Assembly (NCBI GenBank): GCA_003279565.1
Contig: QCHN01000005.1
Span: 1-64,000 of the forward strand
DNA length: 64,000 bases
Source of the DNA: Prochlorococcus sp. AG-402-C09
GTDB taxonomy: Bacteria; Cyanobacteriota; Cyanobacteriia; PCC-6307; Cyanobiaceae
Direction: 5' to 3'
Of this stretch, positions 20,453 to 30,390 are shown in pieces. The notes under the pieces are model-generated. The model was not told where the DNA came from, searched no databases, and worked only from the letters and a program-made list of their open reading frames with translations. Numbering within the stretch: position 1 is the first letter of the stretch; every line of letters starts with the position of its first letter. The translations under genes were made by a program, and so were the position numbers.

Positions 20453-21679
20453 TTATTTGAATTTTAAGATTTCTCTGGCTGCAAAAATACCAACTATAGG
20501 TTCTGTCAATAATTTAAGATTTGAGCTTGCCCTTGTTAAAATGCTATCTTTGACAGAAATCAAATCACCTGAGAGTAAATAAGGGTTTTGATTTGAGCCA
20601 GGAGACGCATTTGCTGCATAATTAATACTTTTCCTTAAGATTGTTCCATCTTTTCCATATCTAATCAAAAAGACTTTTCCAGAAAGAGGTTTTGTTGGAC
20701 CTGCTAAATTCATCACATCAGAAAGACTACCCTCTATTGGGATTTTGACTTCACCAGGAGTTTCAATTTGACCTGAGATTGTTACACTAATGAATTTTGG
20801 AGATAGACCAGAGAGTATTGAATAAGGAACAATACTTGTATCTTTTGTCTCAAGGTAGGGTATATAGATATTGTCTCCATCAAATAGTCGGATATAGTTT
20901 CTGGCGTTTTCTTTCTTTTGATATGATACAAAGTCAATAATTGCTCTTTTTTTACCACCTCCTTTCCCCAGCGGTATATCTCGGACGATTTCTATCTTTG
21001 AAATATCACTATAGGAAGTCAAACCACCTGCTTCTTGAATTGCATTTGAAAGAGTAGTTAGATAATCGCTATTCTTTTTAATTGAAAGATTAGAAATGCT
21101 TTGATTAACTCTATCCTCAGATAATGAAAGTGAATTTAAGTTTCTTGAAGTCTCATTAGTATTTTGATTATAAATTAAATTAGATTGCCTTTGATTTAAA
21201 TTAAGTAATTTAATTTTTTCTTGTATAGAAGTAAAACCAGGAAATGTTACTATTCCAGGTGATCTTACGGCTCCTCTTATAGCAACTCTAACAGGTTTGA
21301 ATGTCGAAATTATTATATTTATTTCTGGATCTATTAAATATTCACTATAACGTTTCTCTAATAATTTAGTAAGCTCTTTGATAGTTAAGCCTCTAACATA
21401 AGCATATTTTATTCTTCTAAAATATATTTCACCTTCTTCATTAATAGAATATTCGCCTGAGATATCAGGCGCGGTTACAAATTCAATATCCAATATATCC
21501 CCAGTATCTAAAATATAGTCTTTCAGTGCATCTTTTGACTCAAGGTATGATGTCTCTATAGAAGTTTCATTTCCCGTATAAGCCTGTTGTGCATGTGCAC
21601 TTATAAAGCTAGATAAGAAAATAAAGCTAACAAATCTTGTTGAGAGCTGCTTGAATAGTTTCGCTTGTTTTATTTGCAC
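20453..21679 (-). CDS. polysaccharide export outer-membrane protein (Wza/SLBB family)
   Basis: YILDTGDILDIEFVTAPDISGEYSINEEGEIYF...GLTIKELTKLLEKRYSEYLIDPEINI; SLBB-like repeats. Confidence 0.85.
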   Translation of the reverse strand: MQIKQAKLFKQLSTRFVSFIFLSSFISAHAQQAYTGNETSIETSYLESKDALKDYILDTGDILDIEFVTAPDISGEYSINEEGEIYFRRIKYAYVRGLTIKELTKLLEKRYSEYLIDPEINIIISTFKPVRVAIRGAVRSPGIVTFPGFTSIQEKIKLLNLNQRQSNLIYNQNTNETSRNLNSLSLSEDRVNQSISNLSIKKNSDYLTTLSNAIQEAGGLTSYSDISKIEIVRDIPLGKGGGKKRAIIDFVSYQKKENARNYIRLFDGDNIYIPYLETKDTSIVPYSILSGLSPKFISVTISGQIETPGEVKIPIEGSLSDVMNLAGPTKPLSGKVFLIRYGKDGTILRKSINYAANASPGSNQNPYLLSGDLISVKDSILTRASSNLKLLTEPIVGIFAAREILKFK

Positions 21680-21845
21680 TGATATACAAGAGATCTAATT
21701 TATAATACTAAAATTTACTAATATTCAAAATAATTCTTTTTGGTCTTAATCTAATTTCTACACTTGATTCCAAAGGGCCAAGATAAAACCATTGCGATCT
21801 CTATGTTTGTGAATATATTTTGAATTAGCAGAAACCGAAGAAAGC

Positions 21846-21884
21846 TTGAATAGAGGAGCTAATAGCTTTAGTTCCTCTATTCAA
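21846..21884. repeat. 12-bp perfect inverted repeat (hairpin)
   Basis: TTGAATAGAGGA ... TCCTCTATTCAA. Confidence 0.6.
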
Positions 21885-21992
21885 TAATAGAATTCTTATG
21901 ACTTTTAAGAGGTTTTCAATTTTCTTTTAAGAAAATGAATTTTTTATTAACTGTGGGTATTAATTGTTTATGATATCCTTTAACTAAATCTA

Positions 21993-22140
21993 TGAAGAGG
22001 ATTCTTGTTACGGTTGGTTCTGGATTTATTGGATTATCAATAATTATGAGACTAATAAAAGTTACAGATATTCAAGTTTATAATTTTAGATAAAATTTGA
22101 TATGCTAATGAATTTAATATTTTAGTTCTTGATGATTTTT
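21993..22140 (+). pseudogene. decayed dTDP-glucose 4,6-dehydratase (RmlB-like) N-terminal fragment
   Basis: MKRILVTVGSGFIGLSIIMRLIKVTDIQVYNF, then frameshift to LDKI*YANEFNIL; resembles IILVTGGSGFIGRSLLRRLLKETNLKVFNLDKCGYASDLGIL of the intact copy at 26891. Confidence 0.7.
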
Positions 22141-22374
22141 TGAAGATAGTTAATAAAAATAAAGGACTATAAATAGATATTTTCTTGATGCTTTATTTTA
22201 CCGAAAGCATTTCATAGATTCATACGAGGAGCTAAAGAATTCATCTTCTCTATCATGCCAAGTCCTATTAATATTAAACTATTGAAGAATTTATATACAC
22301 TATACAAAAACTGATAAAATTCTTTTGTTGTTTTATTATGAGTAAAGGAAAATAGCTATTTTAATTAAGTATTA

Positions 22375-23379
22375 TTATTTATTAAAATATTTTTTTGCGA
22401 AATCATAGCATTTCTTCAGACCCTCTTCCATAGATGTATTACAGTTAATACCTGTTAATTCATGTAAAATTGTATTATCAGATTTACTATATTTGTTTAC
22501 TTCTTTATTAATATAATCTTTATTTAAAGGTAGGTCTCTATCGAATAATGAACTATAATTATCCCAAAACTTTTCAGAACTATTTCTATTTATCCTTATT
22601 TCATTCCCACTTATTTTAGATAAAATATCTATTATTTCATTTACTGATGTAGTCAAGCCACTACCAACATTTAAAACTTTTAATCCTTTTTTATTATCTT
22701 GCTTATTAAGGAGGTTGATTATAACCTTAGCAAGATCATCAATATATATATAATCTCTAGATTGCTCGCCATTAGAGTAAAGTTCTGCAATCTCATTGTT
22801 AAATATAGACCTTAAAAGATAACCTATTAAGGGTGGTTGTTCTCTAAAATAATCCTGCCTAGGTCCATAAAGATTAAAAAGTCGAAGAGCATATGTAGAT
22901 AAAGAATATGAATTAGAATATGCATTTAGAGCATGTTCAGCGCACATCTTTGTTGTTGGATATACAAGTGTAGTGTTAAGATGTTCTCTTTCTTTCGAAG
23001 GAAATTTAATATCATTTTCATAAATCGCACTGGTACTTAAAAATATAATTTTTTTGCAACCTATTTTGGATGCGAATTCTGCAACTCTAATAGTATTAAC
23101 AACATTCTGTTTATAGCTTTCTGTGGGGTTTATTTCGTTATGGGGTAAAGGAGCTATAGCTGCTGTATGTATTATTGCGCTCACATCTCTTATATTATAC
23201 TTCTCTATATCTTCAACATCTCCTTGAATAAACTCAAGAGATAATCCTTCTAATCTTTCTTTGTAACCATAGGATAAATTATCGATACCTATGATTTCAA
23301 TTTCATTATTATATCTATTTATATACTCAATAATATGTGAAGCTACAAAACCAGCAGCACCTGTAATTAATACCTTCAC
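22375..23379 (-). CDS. NAD-dependent epimerase/dehydratase (extended SDR)
   Basis: VKVLITGAAGFVASHIIEYINRY, STSAIYEN, YPTTKMCAEHALNAY, RLFNLYGPRQDYF; GTG at 23379 is the more plausible start than 23604. Confidence 0.87.
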   Translation of the reverse strand: MKVLITGAAGFVASHIIEYINRYNNEIEIIGIDNLSYGYKERLEGLSLEFIQGDVEDIEKYNIRDVSAIIHTAAIAPLPHNEINPTESYKQNVVNTIRVAEFASKIGCKKIIFLSTSAIYENDIKFPSKEREHLNTTLVYPTTKMCAEHALNAYSNSYSLSTYALRLFNLYGPRQDYFREQPPLIGYLLRSIFNNEIAELYSNGEQSRDYIYIDDLAKVIINLLNKQDNKKGLKVLNVGSGLTTSVNEIIDILSKISGNEIRINRNSSEKFWDNYSSLFDRDLPLNKDYINKEVNKYSKSDNTILHELTGINCNTSMEEGLKKCYDFAKKYFNK

Positions 23380-23597
23380 TGATTTAAATCCTTGTTCTTG
23401 TATTATTTTAAGGGTATCACTTATTAAGCATAAATCAGACTTGATCTTTTGTATAACGTAAAGAAATCGCTGATGATTGTTATATTTGTTGACATTGCTT
23501 ACGTTCGAGGCAGGATCTATAATTAATGGGATTAGTATAAATTCATTTCCAAAAGCAATTATTAGAATGTATCTATGCGCTATTAATAAATTAAAAA

Positions 23598-25670
23598 ATG
23601 TCAACTAAAAAAGTAACATTGATGTTCCCTATCGCAGGGAAAGGAGAACGTTTTGGTTATACATTTAAGCCCTTCTTGGAGATAGAAGATGAAGGAAGCT
23701 TTATTGAGTTGGCTTTCGAACCCTTTAAGAAATATTTAAGCCATATAGAAGAAATTGTATTTATCTTTTTAGAAGAACAAGAGAAAAAATATGATGTATC
23801 AAGTAAACTTAAAAAATTATTTATTGATGTAAAATTTTCAACCTGTATTCTCAAAGAAGAGACAAAAGGACCTGCTGAAACAATTAGATTGGCTATAAAC
23901 AAAAAAAATATTAATGGTCAAATATTAATATGTGATTGTGATCATACTCTTAATGTAGATTCTATTTTTGCCAAAATAAAAGAAGACAATTCAGATTGTA
24001 TAGTTCCTATTTGGTCGTTAAGAGATGAAAGTATAAAATCTTGGAGTATTGTATCTATAAACGAAAATGATAATGTTACAGGAATAGCAGAAAAAGAATT
24101 ACCTAATAGCTCAGGTCAGTTTTATGGAGTAATTGGTTGTTATTATATTAGAGATTCAAACATATTGTTAAATAACAAATATACTAATATTTCCGACTGT
24201 ATAAAGGATATTATAGATAATAATAACAATAATAGGATAATAGCAGTAAAAATTATTGAGGCTAGATTTTTTGGAAATCCACAACGTTTGGAAAATTCTT
24301 TACAAAAAAATAAAAAGCCTTCTGGTACTATTTTTTGTGATTTAGATGGAACAATAATATTTCATGAGGATTCACCATCTACGCTAGGAATTGAAATTTT
24401 GGAAGGTGCTAAGATAAAATTAAAAGAATGGAAATCTATTAATTACTATATTATTCTTACTACAGCTAGAAGTAGTATAAATAGAGAATACTTATTAACT
24501 GAGCTTGCTCGTCACAATATAATATATGATGAGTTAATCATGGGTCTTCCCTCAGGCCCCAGAATAATAATAAATGATAGAAAGCCTTCAGATTTTTTAA
24601 ATCCAACAGCATTAGCTTATGAAGTAAAGAGAAACCAAGGTATTAATAATATAGATATAAGAATACCAGAAGTAAAAGTAATAGAAAGGATGAAAGGCGG
24701 TTCCTTTTCTGATACATTATTAATTGAAAGAGAAGGGAAAAAATATATAAGGAAAATTGCAAGTAAAAGAGAAAATCTTGAATTAGGTTACTTTCGACTT
24801 AAAAAGCAATATATGCAACTTTTACGATTTAAATCCTTTTATGATTCGATTGTACCTAATCTAATAAGAGAAGAAGATAATACATATGAATATTATTTTG
24901 ATATGGAATATTTAGAGGGATATTTTCTTCTATCAGAATGCGATACTAATCTAAAAATAAAAGCAGTAGAATCTCTTCTCGAAAAACTATCTAAGAAAAT
25001 ATATATTCAAACTGCCTTGTTGAAAAGTGGAAGAAGTTGGCTAAGTCAACATCTATCAGCTAAAATATATAATAAATTAAAGGCAGAGAATTATGATGGA
25101 AAAATAAGTCAAATATTAAAACATGAAAGACTAACTATAAACGAAAAAAATTATCCTAATATTAAGTTTATTATTGATGATTTATATAATGATTATGGTG
25201 AAGAACTAAGTCCTAATTTTCTATGCCCAGTTCATGGTGATTTAACCTTTGAGAATATCCTTTGCCAAGAAGTATTTGGTCTCGATGTTAAAGTTATAGA
25301 TATGGATGGTGCTGAGTATATAGATGCAGTCGAACTTGATATGGGTAAAATGTTTCAATCTATTTTGACTAAATACGAAACCTGGTCGAAATCAAAAATA
25401 CCATTAGTCAATTCAAGAAAAGATGGCATTAATCTAGCTTTTAATTTAAATGTTGATACAAATGAAATATCTAAATATGTAGATTTATGGTTAGAGGTAC
25501 TACATGAACCAAAGAGAATAGTAATGGCTAAATGTTACTTTTATACAGCATTGCATATGATTAGAATGATTAGATTTAGACTTAAAGTAAGTGAGGATCA
25601 AGCCCTTTATGCTTTAGTTATTGCTACTTTATTACTATCAGAGGCTTGTTTGATTTTAAGAGAAAAATAA
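23598..25670 (+). CDS. tri-domain protein: sugar nucleotidyltransferase + HAD phosphatase (EcbF/BcbF-like) + APH-type kinase
   Basis: MFPIAGKGERFGYTFKPFLEI; IFCDLDGTIIF...LTTARS...IIINDRKPSD; CPVHGDLTFENILC...VIDMDGAEY. Confidence 0.8.
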   Translation: MSTKKVTLMFPIAGKGERFGYTFKPFLEIEDEGSFIELAFEPFKKYLSHIEEIVFIFLEEQEKKYDVSSKLKKLFIDVKFSTCILKEETKGPAETIRLAINKKNINGQILICDCDHTLNVDSIFAKIKEDNSDCIVPIWSLRDESIKSWSIVSINENDNVTGIAEKELPNSSGQFYGVIGCYYIRDSNILLNNKYTNISDCIKDIIDNNNNNRIIAVKIIEARFFGNPQRLENSLQKNKKPSGTIFCDLDGTIIFHEDSPSTLGIEILEGAKIKLKEWKSINYYIILTTARSSINREYLLTELARHNIIYDELIMGLPSGPRIIINDRKPSDFLNPTALAYEVKRNQGINNIDIRIPEVKVIERMKGGSFSDTLLIEREGKKYIRKIASKRENLELGYFRLKKQYMQLLRFKSFYDSIVPNLIREEDNTYEYYFDMEYLEGYFLLSECDTNLKIKAVESLLEKLSKKIYIQTALLKSGRSWLSQHLSAKIYNKLKAENYDGKISQILKHERLTINEKNYPNIKFIIDDLYNDYGEELSPNFLCPVHGDLTFENILCQEVFGLDVKVIDMDGAEYIDAVELDMGKMFQSILTKYETWSKSKIPLVNSRKDGINLAFNLNVDTNEISKYVDLWLEVLHEPKRIVMAKCYFYTALHMIRMIRFRLKVSEDQALYALVIATLLLSEACLILREK

Positions 25671-25788
25671 AATATATTAAATCTAAACTATTTTTAATAA
25701 TACTTTTATACTATTTAATTTGATAAGATGCTGTATAACTTCTAATCTATAACAATGATATTTTAAAGCATTTTATACTATAAGAAAT

Positions 25789-25905
25789 CTTTTTAGATCT
25801 GCAACTGCGGTGTTAATCATGCTTTGGTTCCGGCTGCTCTAGTCATAAGTAAGGCTGCTGACTTTCTTGCTCAAGGTCATGGTTACACAGTAGTAACAAC
25901 TACTC
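25789..25905 (-). pseudogene. decayed tyrosine-recombinase (integrase) fragment
   Basis: Reverse strand encodes LTYD*SSRNQSMINTAVADLKR, matching LPYDWSSRNQSKITTAVADLKRL of the intact integrase at 36448-37800; contains stop and indels. Confidence 0.8.
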
Positions 25906-25920
25906 CAATCCTTTTCTTGA

Positions 25921-26811
25921 ATGAATTATTTATCATCGCGTAGTGGGATAGTTCTTGCTGGTGGTAATGGCACAAGGCTTGCTCCGCTCACATCAGCAAT
26001 AAGTAAACAGTTGCTGCCTGTATATGATAAACCAATGATTTATTATCCAATTACTACTTTAATGCTATGCGGAATTAGAGATATTCTTATCGTTACTAAT
26101 CCTCATTCTTTTGAACTATTTAAAGCACTTTTGGGCAATGGTGAGAAATGGGGAGTGAATTTTGGTTATGCAATTCAAGATAAGGCTGAAGGTGTTGCTC
26201 AAGCGATTTTATTGGCAGAGGAATTTATTAAAAACAATAGTATTGTAATTGCATTAGGAGATAACATTTTTCATGGTAATAACTTAGTTAATCTTCTTCG
26301 ATATGCTGATAAAAGGATAGAAGGAGGTAGTGTTTTTGCTTACCCAGTTAGTGATCCCCAGAATTATGGCGTTGTTCAATTTGATAAGGAAGGTAACATT
26401 TTAGATATTAAGGAGAAACCAGATAATCCTTTAAGTCAATATGCTATAACTGGGCTATATTTTTATGATAACTCTGTTTTTGAAAGAGTTAGAGAATTAA
26501 GATTTTCATCTAGAGGAGAGCTAGAAATAACATCTCTTAACAAACATTATTTAAATCAAAATCTATTAAATGTTGATATTATGGGGAGGGGAATAGCCTG
26601 GCTAGATACTGGGTCTTTTGATTCTCTTCAGGATGCATCAGGTTATATTCGCACTCTTGAACAAAGACAAGGTTTGAAAGTAGGTTGTCCAGAGGAGGTT
26701 GCTTGGAGACAAGGCTGGATTGATGACAAATGCTTAGAAAGCCTTTCTGTCAGTTTAATGAACAGTGGTTATGGTGAGTATCTATTAATGTTGTTAAAAG
26801 GACTAAAATAG
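25921..26811 (+). CDS. rfbA: glucose-1-phosphate thymidylyltransferase
   Basis: GIVLAGGNGTRLAPLTSAISKQLLPVYDKPMIYYPI, LGDNIFHG, AWLDTGSFDSL. Confidence 0.96.
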   Translation: MNYLSSRSGIVLAGGNGTRLAPLTSAISKQLLPVYDKPMIYYPITTLMLCGIRDILIVTNPHSFELFKALLGNGEKWGVNFGYAIQDKAEGVAQAILLAEEFIKNNSIVIALGDNIFHGNNLVNLLRYADKRIEGGSVFAYPVSDPQNYGVVQFDKEGNILDIKEKPDNPLSQYAITGLYFYDNSVFERVRELRFSSRGELEITSLNKHYLNQNLLNVDIMGRGIAWLDTGSFDSLQDASGYIRTLEQRQGLKVGCPEEVAWRQGWIDDKCLESLSVSLMNSGYGEYLLMLLKGLK

Positions 26812-26890
26812 ACGAAAATGTCATTAATAAATTATTACATTCTCTTGCAAATAATAACTTTTTAGAACCTTTAATAATATAAAAAATTAA

Positions 26891-27937
26891 ATGATTGAAT
26901 TTCCTGAATCTGTAAAAATAATACTTGTAACTGGTGGGTCAGGATTTATAGGAAGGTCTTTATTGAGAAGATTACTTAAAGAAACAAATTTAAAAGTCTT
27001 TAATTTGGATAAATGTGGCTATGCAAGTGATTTAGGTATTTTAAATTTAAATTTTTATTCTAAGAGATTAGAAACATTAAAGATTGATCTTTCTAATTCA
27101 GATGAAACTAAAAAGGCTATACATTTTAGTAACCCAGATATAGTTTTTCATTTAGCAGCTGAAAGTCATGTTGATAGATCAATTCTAGGCCCTAGAACAT
27201 TTTTAGAAAGCAATGTAATTGGAACTTTTAATTTATTAGAAGCATTAAGTTATCATTGGCAAGCATTGTCATTAGCTAGAAAGAAAAATTTTAGACTGCT
27301 GCATGTAAGTACTGATGAAGTTTTTGGATCACTTGGAACCGATGGCTTTTTTTCGGAAAACAGTTCATATGATCCAAGAAGTCCATACTCTGCGACAAAA
27401 GCAGCAAGTGATCATCTTGTCAAAGCTTGGAATAAAACTTACGGGATCCCTGTCTTGATTACAAACTGTAGTAATAATTTTGGACCTGGACAATTCCCTG
27501 AGAAATTTATTCCAGTTATTATTCATAATGCTATAAATAATAAAAAGATTCCAATTTACGGTGATGGAAAAAATGTACGCGATTGGATATTCGTCGAAGA
27601 TCATATAGATGCGTTACTAAGAGTTGTATTAAGAGGTAGAGTAGGAGAGTCATATTGTATTGGTGCTGGTTTACAAAGATCGAATGATGAAATTGTAGAA
27701 TTAATTTGTGATTTACTTGATAATAAAAACACATCTAATGCCCCACATAATAGGCTTAAATCTTATATAGAAGATAGGCCAGGACATGATAAGAGATATG
27801 CTATTAACTATAAAAAAATTTCAGATGATTTAGAATGGGAACCTAAATATAATTTTGAAGAAGCATTGGATCTTACTGTTAAATGGTATTTGAAAAATGT
27901 AGATTGGTGTAATAAAATTCTACAAAAAAGATACTAA
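26891..27937 (+). CDS. rfbB: dTDP-glucose 4,6-dehydratase
   Basis: LVTGGSGFIGRSLL, HLAAESHVDRSI, HVSTDEVFGSLG, YSATKAASDHLVKAW, NNFGPGQFPEKFIP. Confidence 0.94.
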   Translation: MIEFPESVKIILVTGGSGFIGRSLLRRLLKETNLKVFNLDKCGYASDLGILNLNFYSKRLETLKIDLSNSDETKKAIHFSNPDIVFHLAAESHVDRSILGPRTFLESNVIGTFNLLEALSYHWQALSLARKKNFRLLHVSTDEVFGSLGTDGFFSENSSYDPRSPYSATKAASDHLVKAWNKTYGIPVLITNCSNNFGPGQFPEKFIPVIIHNAINNKKIPIYGDGKNVRDWIFVEDHIDALLRVVLRGRVGESYCIGAGLQRSNDEIVELICDLLDNKNTSNAPHNRLKSYIEDRPGHDKRYAINYKKISDDLEWEPKYNFEEALDLTVKWYLKNVDWCNKILQKRY

Positions 27938-28006
27938 CTTAATAATAATTTTTTTTCTCTGTTAAAGTAAAAATGATTAAATTTATATTAGAAGGATGAT
28001 TCAGTC

Positions 28007-29005
28007 TTGAAAACTCCCTTTGTGATGAAAGATTGCCTATTGCATGATAGCAAGGCTTTAAAAAAGGCTTCTGAGAAACTTGATAAGAAAATTTGTGATA
28101 AAGCACTTACTGCCTTAAATTACACATTTGAAAACAAGGGTAAGTTATTATTATCTGGTGTAGGTAAAAGTGGGATTGTTGCTAGAAAAATAGCAGCAAC
28201 TTTTAATTCTCTTGGATATCCTTCATTGTTTTTGAATCCAACCGATGCTCTTCATGGAGATATTGGGATTGCAATGAATACGGATACAGCGATAATCATT
28301 TCTAACAGTGGTGAGACAACAGAACTTTTATCATTATTGCCTCATTTAACTAAAAAGATTAGAACAATAATTTCTATAACATCGGATTCATCATCCACTT
28401 TAAGCAAAGGTTCTCAAATTCATTTTGAATGTATTGTAGATAGGGAATCTTGTCCTCTAAATCTTGCCCCAACAACAAGTACAACTTTATCATTAGCTCT
28501 AGGTGATGCATTAGCAGCACAATGGTCTATCTTTAGAGGCATTACAAATGAAACTTTTGCAATAAATCATCCTGCTGGAATTCTTGGTAAAAGATTATCT
28601 CTAACGGTTGATGATATTATGATTAAATATAATGATTTACCAATAGTTAATAACCACTCTAATTTGCGATCAATAATTATCTCAATAACTTCTGAGGTGG
28701 AAAATAAAAAAGGTGTTGGATTTACCTTAGTTAGAAATAATTCTTCTGCGTTAACAGGACTTATTACTGATGGTGATTTGCGAAGAGCTCTTTCTATAAA
28801 TATGCCAAGAGATTGGGATAATGTAATAGCAGAAAACATATGTACAAAAAATCCAAAAACTATTGATAAAAATGCTACTGCAATAGATGCTTTACAAAAA
28901 ATGGAGAATAATAAACCAGGTGCTATTTCTTGCCTAGGTGTTACCTCTGAAGGAAAAATTATAGGTTTTATTACTATGAACGATATCCTTCGTATGAATA
29001 ATTAA
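28007..29005 (+). CDS. kdsD: arabinose-5-phosphate isomerase (SIS + CBS domains)
   Basis: LSGVGKSGIVARKIAATFNSLGYPSLFLNPTDALHGDIG, ISNSGETTELL, AINHPAGILGKRL; ATG at 28025 is an alternative start. Confidence 0.93.
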   Translation: MKTPFVMKDCLLHDSKALKKASEKLDKKICDKALTALNYTFENKGKLLLSGVGKSGIVARKIAATFNSLGYPSLFLNPTDALHGDIGIAMNTDTAIIISNSGETTELLSLLPHLTKKIRTIISITSDSSSTLSKGSQIHFECIVDRESCPLNLAPTTSTTLSLALGDALAAQWSIFRGITNETFAINHPAGILGKRLSLTVDDIMIKYNDLPIVNNHSNLRSIIISITSEVENKKGVGFTLVRNNSSALTGLITDGDLRRALSINMPRDWDNVIAENICTKNPKTIDKNATAIDALQKMENNKPGAISCLGVTSEGKIIGFITMNDILRMNN

Positions 29006-29014
29006 TTTAATAAA

Positions 29015-29842
29015 ATGTTTGATTCAAAAAGATTAACAATAATAGCTGGTCCTTGTAGTCTTGAAAATGAAGAAATTTGTTTTCAAGTGGCTGAATTTGC
29101 AACTAAAGTGACTGCAGAACTTGGAATAGATTATATCTTCAAAGGTAGCTTTGATAAGGCAAATAGAACATCTGCACAGTCATTTAGAGGAAATGGAATC
29201 GACCAAGGGCTTTCTATATTGTCCTTAATAAGGAAAGAATTTAGCGTCCCAGTACTAACTGATGTACATGAAACCTGCCAGGTTGAAAAAGTTGCAAAAA
29301 GTGTTGATATTTTACAAATCCCTGCTTATTTATGTAGACAAACAAGTTTAATTGAGGCTTCGGTTAAAGCTATTAATAAAGGAGATAATATTTCATCAGC
29401 ATTAAATATAAAAAAAGGTCAGTTTTTAGCTCCTTGGGACACAGAAATGGTTGTAAAGAAGGCAAAATCCTTTAATCCAAGTTTGTCTCCAAATCAATTG
29501 TGGTTAACTGAAAGAGGGACTTCATTTGGTTATAACAATTTAGTAGTAGATATGAAAGGTTTTTATTATCTTAAAAATACAGGTTGCCCAATAGTTATGG
29601 ATGCAACTCATGCAGTGCAAGAACCAGGAGCAAATGGTTCTTCATCAGGTGGAAAGAGATTTTTAGTTCCTTTATTAGCAAGAGCAGCTGTGGCTGCAGG
29701 TGTTGATGGAATATTTTTAGAGATTCATCCAGATCCTGATAATGCACTTAGTGACGGTCCTAATATGTTGAATCTTACTCAATTTAAGAAATTAGCAATT
29801 GAATTAAAGAAAATTTATCAATTAGTTGATTGTTTCATCTAG
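29015..29842 (+). CDS. kdsA: 3-deoxy-8-phosphooctulonate synthase
   Basis: IAGPCSLENEE, KGSFDKANRTS, LQIPAYLCRQTSL, MDATHAVQEPG, FLEIHPDPDNALSDGPNM. Confidence 0.95.
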   Translation: MFDSKRLTIIAGPCSLENEEICFQVAEFATKVTAELGIDYIFKGSFDKANRTSAQSFRGNGIDQGLSILSLIRKEFSVPVLTDVHETCQVEKVAKSVDILQIPAYLCRQTSLIEASVKAINKGDNISSALNIKKGQFLAPWDTEMVVKKAKSFNPSLSPNQLWLTERGTSFGYNNLVVDMKGFYYLKNTGCPIVMDATHAVQEPGANGSSSGGKRFLVPLLARAAVAAGVDGIFLEIHPDPDNALSDGPNMLNLTQFKKLAIELKKIYQLVDCFI

Positions 29843-29844
29843 AT

Positions 29845-30375
29845 ATGTGGTTAAAATATTTTTTCTTGAAAAGGTTGTTGAAAGGCAAATTAAAGAAAAT
29901 AAAATTAATAGTTTCTGATGTAGATGGTGTTTTAACGAAAGGTGAGATTGGATATAGTGGCGGAATTAGCGGATTTAAATTTTTTAATGTCAAGGATGGT
30001 TTGGCTGTTAAATTATTACAGATAAATGATATTAAAATAGCCCTTATAAGTGGAGGTGATTCTGAAGCGACCAAGAATAGAGCGAAAGCATTAATGATTG
30101 ATGAATGTCATACTGATGTAGAGAAAAAAAGTGAAATTTTAAAAGACATTCAAAAACGACTTTCAATTTCTATAGAATCAACTTTATATATAGGAGATGA
30201 TATAAATGACTTAGAGGTATTACCCTATGTTAGTCTATTCTTTGCTCCTAAAGACTGTAATTATCTTGTTGAAAAGAAGGCTGATATTAAATTAATCTCT
30301 AGAGGTGGAGATGGTGTTTTGAGAGAAGTTTGTGATATGCTTTTAGCCTTAAAAGATTTTAAAAATAATATTTAA
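29845..30375 (+). CDS. kdsC: KDO-8-phosphate phosphatase (HAD)
   Basis: LIVSDVDGVLTKGEIGY, NVKDGLAVKLL, ALISGG, YIGDDINDLEVL. Confidence 0.9.
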   Translation: MWLKYFFLKRLLKGKLKKIKLIVSDVDGVLTKGEIGYSGGISGFKFFNVKDGLAVKLLQINDIKIALISGGDSEATKNRAKALMIDECHTDVEKKSEILKDIQKRLSISIESTLYIGDDINDLEVLPYVSLFFAPKDCNYLVEKKADIKLISRGGDGVLREVCDMLLALKDFKNNI

Positions 30376-30390
30376 GTAATATTTAAGCTG

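Noticed and set aside
22375-23604. Full 409-aa reading of the epimerase
   Set aside because: The first ~75 residues lack SDR character and overlap the divergent gene; GTG at 23379 directly precedes KVLITGAAGF.
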